This document shows positions 63,101 through 64,000 of a stretch of DNA of 64,000 nt, one piece after another; the stretch's first letter is position 1; every line of letters starts with the position of its first letter. The DNA is from Galaxea fascicularis. Its lineage: Eukaryota > Cnidaria > Anthozoa > Scleractinia > Euphylliidae. The DNA is taken from assembly GCA_948470475.1 (NCBI GenBank), contig OX419347.1, forward strand, positions 1,532,001-1,596,000, given 5' to 3'. A model generated the notes under the pieces. It did not search any database. It saw nothing but the letters and a program-made list of their open reading frames with translations, and was not told the DNA's origin. Position numbers and translations under genes: made by a program.

Positions 63101-64000
63101 CGACTTGTTTCGACTACCAGTTCTTTACTTTCCCGAAAACCGCAAGCAACTCTCCCAGTGTTTCAAGTAATTTAACGAAGATTGTCACCTAAACTCAAGA
63201 AAACATTGTAAGTGACGTTAACCGGTCATTATCGTAAGAAGTAAACCGCACGCAATACCTGACTGTGATAAGCTGAGTGGTCAGATAGGATTGGACTGAA
63301 AATTTAATGACATTCCACAACGGTTAGATGTCCGGAACCACGGTGACTCCATATGAGTTACGATTGGGAGAGGTGCTCTTTAGCTGGTATGCTGACGTCG
63401 TGTTGTCTCATTTGACAGGAAATTTGTCCGACTTCATGTGTTATTCTTGAAGAAGTGTAACAAAACGCCTGAGGTGTGCAGGTGATGAATTAGCATCGCG
63501 GCAAAGGGGAGGGGAAAGGATAGCAACGCTCTCAACCTCCAGTTGCTGTAGAACCTGGAGATAAAGGCACTCTCAAACGAAGAAACATTGTTGCGGAAAT
63601 ATTGTTTGCCAAAATGTTTCCCTGTTTGTGCCCACACACAACATTGGAAGCGAAATTTGAAATGTTGCTGAATGTTTCCAGAAACATTTCGCTTCCTCGC
63701 CAAATGTTTCTTCGTTTGCGAAGCAAGGAAGCAAAAGATTTTGTTTGCTTCCTGTGCGTTTGCACACCCGACAAACATTTCGGAAAACAAAGTTTCCCCT
63801 TTCGCGGGAACTTAAATACCGGCCTATTCAGCCACTTGCCTCATGACATTACTCTCCTTTTACTTTTTAATTGCAGTTCCTCCCCGATTCATTACACAGC
63901 TAGCGAACACTTCGATTTTGGTGAACACCACTGTGAACCTCACATGCACAGGAATAGCAGATCCAGACGTCTCCATTCGCTGGCTTAAAGACGACTCCGA
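19286..64000 (+). CDS. Gene B (3' truncated by window): lectin-, Ig- and FN3-domain surface receptor
   Basis: A multi-exon gene joined from about 36 exons listed separately. It starts with a signal peptide, followed by the domain order F5/8C, FTP, FTP, F5/8C, F5/8C, Ig, FN3, and then the same seven domains again. A run of at least nine Ig domains follows and passes the window edge. F5/8C (discoidin) domains bind sugars, phospholipids or proteins; FTP domains are fucose-type lectins. Every domain boundary is phase 1, F5/8C domains are split in phase 0, and FTP domains are split in phase 1. The Ig array repeats the three-type order of gene A, so B is probably a full-length paralogue whose FN3, membrane and tail exons lie downstream. 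Likely a glycan-binding adhesion or recognition receptor. One exon at 39192 offers an alternative early stop. Confidence 0.85.
22598..22757. repeat. Imperfect inverted repeat (MITE-like)
   Basis: AATAGCATGACCTGTA at the left and its complement TACAGGTCATGCTATT at the right enclose a second inverted part around TTTGGCAATAAT. The centre is GCCGCGAAGCGGC. It abuts the pseudogene at 22764 and may be one end of that element. Confidence 0.65.
22764..23173 (-). pseudogene. Crypton/KIAA1958-like tyrosine-recombinase N-terminal fragment, frameshifted
   Basis: On the minus strand, 79 residues starting MARFPEISGVEIQKLAEKAV include KTTRTWMNVWKSWAERKGL and ELDECLSRFIAE. A second frame continues with SDYEPDSLRVMLAALDRHLK and SIAKDREF. 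Read together they match the SAM-like N-terminal region of KIAA1958/DUF3504 and Crypton-type recombinases, by eye. The frames part near 22980, so one frameshift separates them, and no catalytic domain follows. A dead mobile element copy in intron 1. Confidence 0.5.
23730..24043 (+). CDS. Gene B exon: F5/8C domain 1, first part
   Basis: Opens with CEEHALGLADG and ILDSQLTASS, then WCAS, KYLQINL and ICAVSTQG, the usual spacing of discoidin domains. It ends in phase 0 after TDYEEGGQTK at a gtaacg donor. Confidence 0.85.
24421..24568 (+). CDS. Gene B exon: F5/8C domain 1, second part
   Basis: Completes the domain with VFLGNFDAKS, RYLRVVARD and VCMRIELYG. The closing C-x-R-x-E-x-x-G is characteristic. 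Phase 0 in, phase 1 out at gtattt. Confidence 0.85.
24924..25166 (+). CDS. Gene B exon: FTP (fucolectin) domain 1, first part
   Basis: Contains ASRAVDG, SHCTHT, DPWWRVDL and ILNRGTCCADRLNGAEIRVG, the core of eel-type fucolectins. The vicinal CC and the R-x-x-C-C-x-x-R arrangement are kept here but not in the other FTP domains of the gene. Phase 1-1. Confidence 0.88.
25167..27768. other. Gene B intron holding a Mutator-like element
   Basis: Splits FTP domain 1. Contains the 1386-bp element at 25298-26683; the remainder (26693-27768) shows no recognisable feature. Confidence 0.6.
25298..26683. mobile_element. Mutator-like non-autonomous element (1386 bp, 9-bp TSD)
   Basis: Inverted ends of about 100 bases starting TAGCCTGC and sharing GGCGCTAGAAAGG are flanked by the exact 9-bp direct repeat CCCGATGTC (25289-25297 and 26684-26692). 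A 9-bp target duplication fits Mutator-type transposition. The end regions are GC-rich (CGCGCGCGAAACGC). The two opposed internal frames at about 25672-26059 are unrecognised and no transposase is visible. Confidence 0.8.
27769..27954 (+). CDS. Gene B exon: FTP domain 1, second part
   Basis: Gives GNDAANGGASNHRC, then GRYVFIRIDGNSKIVTVCEV, the closing beta strands of an FTP domain. The acceptor (ttttcacctgaaaag) has a weak pyrimidine tract; the donor gtaagt is strong. Phase 1-1. Confidence 0.78.
28158..28284. repeat. Hairpin element with 50-bp arms
   Basis: GAAAGTCGACGTCTCGGCGT at the left is mirrored by its complement ending at 28284, with about three mismatches per 50 bases. The arms contain GGTGCCATTATCAA, a string close to the core of the hairpin at 29691. 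Confidence 0.8.
28449..29349. mobile_element. DNA-transposon-like element with 48-bp inverted ends (901 bp)
   Basis: The ends AAGGCGTTCCAAACTAAATC (28449-28497) and their complement (29302-29349) match with few differences. No clear target duplication is seen beside the A-rich flank. The interior has several inverted copies of GAGTCCGATTTTCGGAC (28750-28875). No transposase frame is visible. Confidence 0.7.
29635..29668. repeat. (AAT)n microsatellite
   Basis: About eleven AAT units directly before the hairpin at 29691; a similar tract (29958-29982) follows it. Confidence 0.85.
29691..29958. repeat. Fold-back MITE with about 100-bp arms inside an AAT tract
   Basis: Left arm 29691-29792 and right arm about 29857-29958 are near-perfect complements (a C/T difference in TTGCGCCATT versus TTGCGTCATT). 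The arms start GAAACAAGAAATATGAGTGA. The loop is about 64 bases. AAT repeats on both sides suggest insertion into a microsatellite. Confidence 0.82.
30858..31103 (+). CDS. Gene B exon: FTP domain 2, first part
   Basis: Has LALQQPTDQ, GVASRAVDGGTSTDF, SCTHT, DPWWRVDLG and IVNRDCTGECGSRLSAFEIR. The acceptor is tcttttcag, the donor gtcagt, phase 1-1. Confidence 0.88.
31230..31500. repeat. CAC/CAT-rich minisatellite in a gene B intron
   Basis: About 270 bases of imperfect CAC, CAT, CGT and ACT triplets between the two halves of FTP domain 2. It makes long artificial frames (His-rich on +, Asp/Gly-rich on -). Confidence 0.85.
31675..31875 (+). CDS. Gene B exon: FTP domain 2, second part
   Basis: Includes NGGTSNSQCGNRHS, then CVPRIVGRYVYISIPGSNKV, LTLCEVAVCSRRR. 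It ends in phase 1 at a gttcgt donor. It is almost the same as the exon at 40357, and the introns that follow also match. Confidence 0.85.
32248..32552 (+). CDS. Gene B exon: F5/8C domain 2, first part
   Basis: Has CNNQPVGLED, DYRFTASS, AWVPS, DFLQIDLGSVYAVCSVATQG and NWTTYAENNADK. The first tryptophan position lacks the usual following Cys (WVPS instead of WC). Phase 1 in, phase 0 out. A G-rich tract precedes it in the intron at about 32121-32158. Confidence 0.85.
32882..33020 (+). CDS. Gene B exon: F5/8C domain 2, second part
   Basis: Begins VFDGNNDKISI and ends RFYPMAFSGHRALRVEVYG (joined by FI before). The usual closing Cys is absent (HRALRVEVYG), which pairs with the missing Cys of the first part. 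Phase 0-1. Confidence 0.85.
33174..33460 (+). CDS. Gene B exon: F5/8C domain 3, first part
   Basis: Has CQSPLGLEDRRI, SQISASS, WCSSAASSSEYLQ and VDIGETTAITGIATQGD in one uninterrupted exon, ending LFRYL in phase 0. The corresponding domain in cassette 2 (43062) has an extra intron after EYFQ. Confidence 0.85.
33939..34089 (+). CDS. Gene B exon: F5/8C domain 3, second part
   Basis: Has SFQGNHNRN, VVRIVPLSWKTSVCLRLELYG and closes with C-x-R-x-E-x-x-G. Phase 0-1 with a gtgagc donor. Confidence 0.83.
34232..34603 (+). CDS. Gene B exon: Ig domain of cassette 1
   Basis: A 372-base exon starting VPKPTINNFQ, with FVNLQCNV, FRWAKDGNDI, a variable DIVSSYNC F strand and an added Cys-containing C-terminal part (CQKTFVCLAF). 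The longer form with extra cysteines matches the Ig exon of cassette 2 at 50378. Phase 1-1. Confidence 0.8.
34604..35277. other. Gene B intron with poly-C tract
   Basis: No exon is visible. A homopolymer C run with a G-rich segment just before it lies at about 34786-34819. Confidence 0.45.
35278..35577 (+). CDS. Gene B exon: FN3 domain of cassette 1
   Basis: Has VPDAVKQITVD, SAVIRWQKLPVGG, IAGYQVWYVI and TRYMVKVRAISALGFGLWS. Phase 1-1, donor gtaggt. Confidence 0.87.
35847..36025. repeat. Hairpin MITE in a gene B intron
   Basis: The ends AATACACCATTTTGCTAAT and ATTAGTAAAATGGTGTATT are inverted, and GAATTGTGGGTAGAT with TCCTTTG is mirrored further in. It lies between cassettes 1 and 2. Confidence 0.78.
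36453..36763 (+). CDS. Gene B exon: F5/8C domain 4, first part (starts cassette 2)
   Basis: Has CEEKILGPETG, VRSSSQY, WCASLNDTSPYLEIDLGDVF and ICALSTWGDP. Ends DQQR in phase 0 at gtaagt. It corresponds to F5/8C domain 1 at the start of cassette 1 (both begin CEE). Confidence 0.85.
37267..37414 (+). CDS. Gene B exon: F5/8C domain 4, second part
   Basis: Has TFLGNYDSAT, KVRLRVKTFHGLPCLKLQLFG. It parallels VFLGNFDAKS of domain 1. Phase 0-1, donor gtaggt. Confidence 0.84.
37662..37910 (+). CDS. Gene B exon: FTP domain 3, first part
   Basis: Starts GNLALNQPTNQT, with GVASRAVDGGTSTDF, SCTHT, DPWWRVDLGSSVAVGEVRIV and CGSRLSAFEIRIG. It is most like FTP domain 2 (30858), and the identical SRLSAFEIRI string suggests exchange between the two. 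Phase 1-1. Confidence 0.88.
37911..38861. other. Gene B intron inside FTP domain 3
   Basis: No exon or clear element is seen. The 87-codon frame at 38478-38741 has no recognisable domain and is not called. Confidence 0.45.
38862..39038 (+). CDS. Gene B exon: FTP domain 3, second part
   Basis: Has SGGGSSNQLCRNN, SFNCDSSIYGRYVYIRIPGN and LTLCEVEVYS. Phase 1-1 with gtaagt donor. Confidence 0.85.
39192..39307 (+). CDS. Gene B possible alternative terminal exon
   Basis: After acceptor tctactatag, an in-phase frame of 37 residues runs from KTGSNPQILRAKEV to QVEIDF and a TAA stop (39305-39307); AATAAA follows at 39398. Using it would end the protein after F5/8C-FTP-FTP-F5/8C-F5/8C-Ig-FN3-F5/8C-FTP, with no membrane anchor, giving a secreted lectin. 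The next domain exon (39579) is also in phase 1, so skipping this exon restores the full receptor. No matching exon follows FTP domain 1. Could be fortuitous. Confidence 0.35.
39398..39403 (+). terminator. Possible poly(A) signal for the short gene B form
   Basis: AATAAA about 90 bases after the stop codon of the candidate terminal exon. Confidence 0.35.
39579..39833 (+). CDS. Gene B exon: FTP domain 4, first part
   Basis: Starts GKNLALNKQTRQSS, with GVSSRAVDGNPSTDW, SCTHT, NPWWRVDLGSSLVVGEVFVV and CGDRLKGFEVWIG. This is the most canonical fucolectin-like start (LALNK-A/T-Q-S) in the gene. Phase 1-1. Confidence 0.88.
40357..40557 (+). CDS. Gene B exon: FTP domain 4, second part
   Basis: Has NGGTSNTKCGILHS, then CVPRIVGRYVYIRIPDNNKV and LTLCEVAVYSRRR. 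Nearly the same as the exon at 31675 in cassette 1. Donor gtttgt, phase 1-1. Confidence 0.86.
40558..41276. other. Gene B intron, partly shared with cassette 1
   Basis: The first 60-100 bases match the intron at 31876 (GTACAGCC-ATGCT-TGTGCATTGTT, later TTATAGCTGTGT versus CTATAGCTGTGT), so intron sequence was duplicated with the exons. No exon is visible. Confidence 0.55.
41277..41587 (+). CDS. Gene B exon: F5/8C domain 5, first part
   Basis: Has CDTQPVGAQDSFKIPDHRFS, AWIPITN, FLEIDLGSVYFVCGVVTQGN and NWTTYGENGVDK. It mirrors F5/8C domain 2, including the missing first Cys (WIPI). Phase 1-0. Confidence 0.86.
41588..42266. other. Gene B intron with clustered CCAAT/ATTGG boxes
   Basis: Between 41879 and 42045 there are repeated ATTGG/CCAAT words (TGATTGGTTG, CCAATCAAAACCAATCG, CATTGGTTGATTG, TGATTGGTCAG) and a GCGCGC-rich core. 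It looks like the promoter-like part of a dispersed repeat; no exon is visible. Confidence 0.4.
42267..42408 (+). CDS. Gene B exon: F5/8C domain 5, second part
   Basis: Has VFAGNTDRSS, AKFIRFYPITYSASKALRVE and IYG. Like domain 2 it lacks the closing Cys. Phase 0-1. Confidence 0.85.
43062..43210 (+). CDS. Gene B exon: F5/8C domain 6, first part
   Basis: Has TPLGLENGDLTDSELTASS, WCSSTASPTEYFQ. It stops in phase 0 after EYFQ at a gtttgg donor, where every other F5/8C domain in the gene reads through. Confidence 0.83.
43409..44011. mobile_element. piggyBac-type MITE, copy 1 (603 bp)
   Basis: Flanked by TTAA (43405-43408 and 44012-44015), with ends CCCTTTAAC and GTTAAAGGG. Same length and, by reading, the same sequence as copy 2. 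A 64-codon minus-strand frame is identical in both and is not thought to be a gene. Confidence 0.85.
46250..46345. repeat. Interstitial telomere-like CCCTAA tract
   Basis: Imperfect CCCTAA units with variants such as CGCTAA and CCTAAT; scattered degenerate units extend from about 46160 to 46410. The complement is TTAGGG, the telomere repeat of cnidarians and most other animals. Confidence 0.8.
46771..47373. mobile_element. piggyBac-type MITE, copy 2 (603 bp)
   Basis: Same orientation as copy 1, shifted by 3362 bases, with TTAA at 46767-46770 and 47374-47377. The flanks beyond TTAA differ between the copies, so each is a separate insertion and not a duplicated block. Confidence 0.85.
48975..49121 (+). 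CDS. Gene B exon: F5/8C domain 6, middle part
   Basis: Has IDLGNVRTITGVATQGDPSS, KWVETYTVSYS and HWTQYKGHLPQPE; phase 0-0. It continues EYFQ from 43210 and aligns with VDIGETTAITGIATQGD of domain 3. Confidence 0.85.
49469..49610 (+). CDS. Gene B exon: F5/8C domain 6, last part
   Basis: Has LFKGNDNRKNVQ, ARYLRIFAQKWNSEICLRID and GYG. Phase 0-1, donor gtatgt. Confidence 0.85.
49611..50377. other. Gene B intron, no feature seen
   Basis: AT-rich intron before the Ig exon of cassette 2. No exon or element is recognised. Confidence 0.4.
50378..50758 (+). CDS. Gene B exon: Ig domain of cassette 2
   Basis: Starts VNAPIIRPPLIDK, with VILSCVVYG, VTWMVNGQEL and KTLFQC, then an added CKKLSVTC part. 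It is 381 bases and matches the long Ig form of cassette 1, with extra cysteines before the FN3 domain. Phase 1-1. Confidence 0.8.
51139..51411 (+). CDS. Gene B exon: FN3 domain of cassette 2
   Basis: Has LPESPTQPVFSNIKS, AVVAWNDTDSG, TLFYRVLYN and YTDYTFKVQAISAIGDGPVS. Phase 1-1, donor gtaagt. It ends cassette 2. Confidence 0.87.
51761..52057 (+). CDS. Gene B exon: Ig domain, type I (array position 1)
   Basis: Has VSFVCFGQGYPMPIVVWKKD and ATYQEAGNYTCEVNNG. The type I insert is shorter than in gene A. Phase 1-1, donor gtgagt. Confidence 0.85.
52529..52801 (+). CDS. Gene B exon: Ig domain, type II (position 2)
   Basis: Has VFDCRATGIPTPVISWSFNG, GRLPSTSS and YEGTYTC. Phase 1-1, donor gtaggc. 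Confidence 0.85.
52802..53644. other. Gene B intron with a hairpin element
   Basis: Contains the hairpin at 53197-53310; no exon is visible. Confidence 0.5.
53197..53310. repeat. Hairpin with about 40-bp arms
   Basis: GTTGTGGTTCAATTTTATCC and its complement ending GAACCACAAC flank a short centre. A small fold-back element. Confidence 0.8.
53645..53914 (+). CDS. Gene B exon: Ig domain, type III (position 3)
   Basis: Has LNLTCVAIGDPKPVISWKKI and DEGVYQC. Phase 1-1, donor gtttgt. Confidence 0.85.
54386..54712 (+). CDS. Gene B exon: Ig domain, type I (position 4)
   Basis: Has VTVHCFGRGKPRPSITWKNN, the PWNISSVLYLR insert and YNVAGNYTC. Acceptor is tttcag; the start is uncertain by one base because my count of the C run near 54413 is not firm, but phase 1-1 requires a 327-base exon. 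Confidence 0.82.
55176..55445 (+). CDS. Gene B exon: Ig domain, type II (position 5)
   Basis: Has VILPCNVTGIPKPSISWRFD and YEGLYTCQASNIAG. Acceptor ttcgtttaag, phase 1-1. Confidence 0.85.
55446..57204. other. Gene B intron with a 71-bp Mutator-like hairpin
   Basis: AT-rich intron with no exon seen. The only clear element is the hairpin at 56605-56675. Confidence 0.5.
56605..56675. mobile_element. 71-bp solo hairpin MITE with 9-bp TSD
   Basis: Two 34-base arms, TAGCCTGCGTGACAGACGCC onward and its complement, are joined by a 3-base loop with one mismatch. The exact 9-bp repeat TGCCCAAGC flanks it (56596-56604, 56676-56684). The first bases TAGCCTGCGTG are the same as the end of the 1386-bp element at 25298, which also has a 9-bp duplication. 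Confidence 0.82.
57205..57468 (+). CDS. Gene B exon: Ig domain, type III (position 6)
   Basis: Has LKITCLVEGDPFPDIVWMKN, EGSYLCVASNRAGNASS. Closest to the gene A exon at 932. Phase 1-1, donor gtaaga. Confidence 0.85.
57600..57835 (+). repeat. SINE-like repeat (possible tRNA-derived head)
   Basis: Begins near CGCTTCCCACC and has a B box-like GGGTTAGATTTCC, then TTTGTTGGTTCTCTACTCTG, TCCGGTTTTCC, and TTTGATTTGATTTGATTGG. It ends with an A/T-rich tail near AAATAAATAG. The layout fits a short interspersed element; assignment is tentative. Confidence 0.45.
58077..58424 (+). CDS. Gene B exon: Ig domain, type I (position 7)
   Basis: Has TAYCYGYGKPSPIVTWLRLG, the QWNASSRLYL insert and YQEAGIYVC. 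Longest type I exon, 348 bases. Phase 1-1, donor gtacgt. Confidence 0.85.
58464..58912. repeat. MITE-like repeat with GC-rich inverted ends
   Basis: The left end TACCCTGGGGGAGGGAGG with GTACTCC and the right end GGAGTACGCCCC with CCCCCCGGGTA are imperfect complements. The interior has CCAAAAGGTATGGGTTTTG and GGTCTGAAAACGGGTATGG. It fills most of the intron. Confidence 0.6.
59252..59521 (+). CDS. Gene B exon: Ig domain, type II (position 8)
   Basis: Has ATFQCFASGIPKPHVTWSHN and FEGNYTCSASSVSG. Phase 1-1, donor gtatga. Confidence 0.85.
60819..61715 (+). CDS. Class A (rhodopsin-like) GPCR, intronless, nested in gene B
   Basis: An uninterrupted frame of 298 residues with seven hydrophobic segments, near residues 5-27, 38-62, 70-93, 113-135, 153-176, 210-234 and 244-266. 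Hallmarks are GN at 19-20 (N1.50), LAIAD with D48 (D2.50), DRY at 94-96 and NPLIY at 260-264. The tail after TM7 has CLKCD and C280, possible lipid anchors. The N-terminus is very short and without sequons. TM6 lacks the usual C-W-x-P (it reads LVYLGCYVAV), and no Cys is seen in loop 2 to pair with C68. Adenosine- or melanocortin-type receptors of cnidarians are the nearest look, but no ligand can be assigned. It shares the host strand, so it needs its own promoter. Confidence 0.9.
   Translation: MEWWLNFLGWFLSVTTAVGNGFVIFLIAKTRRLHSSGNWFVLSLAIADFGVGFALFPSGYLCSKWRDCNFRVYIAFYWFFLHSSVLNLCTLTWDRYTAIVHPLRYHTSLTARRLPAIIAFAWFIPFAISLFLVLGMYATSSLTAWKIIRLTGVSAFNIPSSVALFYAVIRILIVQVHHNSTVRFEKRRLQYNHSLNQAPPSRRRRRTNGARFIIAIVLVYLGCYVAVNYIVLCLAFSCTNLSDTAGLVLTLLLIGNSGLNPLIYACLKCDIKREIKRLLCRPKQQVDIRGQSGRARIS
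62378..62383 (+). terminator. Possible GPCR polyadenylation signal
   Basis: AATAAA about 660 bases after the GPCR stop codon; no nearer exact signal was noticed. Confidence 0.3.
63877..64000 (+). CDS. Gene B exon: Ig domain, probable type III (position 9, partial)
   Basis: Starts VPPRFITQLANTS after acceptor ttttaattgcag, with VNLTCTGIADPDVSIRWLKD, and is cut by the window end. The PPRF start matches gene A exon 4304 (APPRF), also the third type III position. Confidence 0.8.

Larger units (their letters stand above)
59522..63876. other. Gene B intron (4.4 kb) hosting a GPCR gene
   Basis: Contains the single-exon GPCR at 60819-61715. Further Ig exons were looked for and not seen. Near 63590-63790 a block of GAAACATTT/AAATGTTTC words forms an imperfect inverted repeat. 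The rest is AT-rich. Confidence 0.6.

Noticed and set aside
63602..63988. 128-codon + frame overlapping the last Ig exon
   Set aside because: It is in a different frame from the Ig domain and passes through an inverted-repeat-rich intron.

Overview
This window is animal nuclear DNA, most likely from an anthozoan cnidarian such as a stony coral or sea anemone. Coding sequence is broken into short exons of about 70 to 380 bases, nearly all on the + strand and separated by AT-rich GT-AG introns. The exons encode extracellular domains typical of metazoan surface receptors: immunoglobulin (Ig), fibronectin type III (FN3), F5/8 type C (discoidin) and fucolectin-type (FTP) domains. The lineage is an inference from this domain mix, the TTAGGG-type interstitial repeat and the style of the repeats. 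No species is assigned.

Layout. Positions 1 to about 14180 hold the 3' half of gene A: eleven Ig exons, three FN3 domains, a receptor-phosphatase-like juxtamembrane region with a furin-type site, one transmembrane helix, and a short tail ending in a PDZ-type motif. It then has a stop codon and an AATAAA signal. Positions 14180 to 19285 are intergenic and hold two mobile elements. The first is a 1001-bp piggyBac-like element. The second is a 1408-bp TA-flanked fold-back element with two convergent zinc-ribbon reading frames. Gene B starts at 19286 with a signal-peptide exon and runs off the end of the window. It encodes two copies of a seven-domain cassette in the same order (F5/8C, FTP, FTP, F5/8C, F5/8C, Ig, FN3), then an Ig array that follows the same three-type order as gene A. 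A 298-residue class A GPCR is nested on the same strand in a large gene B intron (60819-61715). The introns are packed with MITEs, fold-back elements, SINE-like sequence and microsatellites.

How the genes fit together. A and B look like head-to-tail paralogues: A shows the C-terminal half of the architecture and B shows the N-terminal half. Together they suggest a large lectin, Ig and FN3 surface receptor. It would carry glycan-binding domains outside, a long Ig/FN3 stalk, and a short tail with one YVN motif and a PDZ ligand in place of a phosphatase domain. Roles in allorecognition, adhesion or microbe recognition are inferences. Every exon join listed was checked for phase by hand, and all agree. 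Exon coordinates could be off by a base or two where my reading of the sequence was uncertain (noted at 54386).
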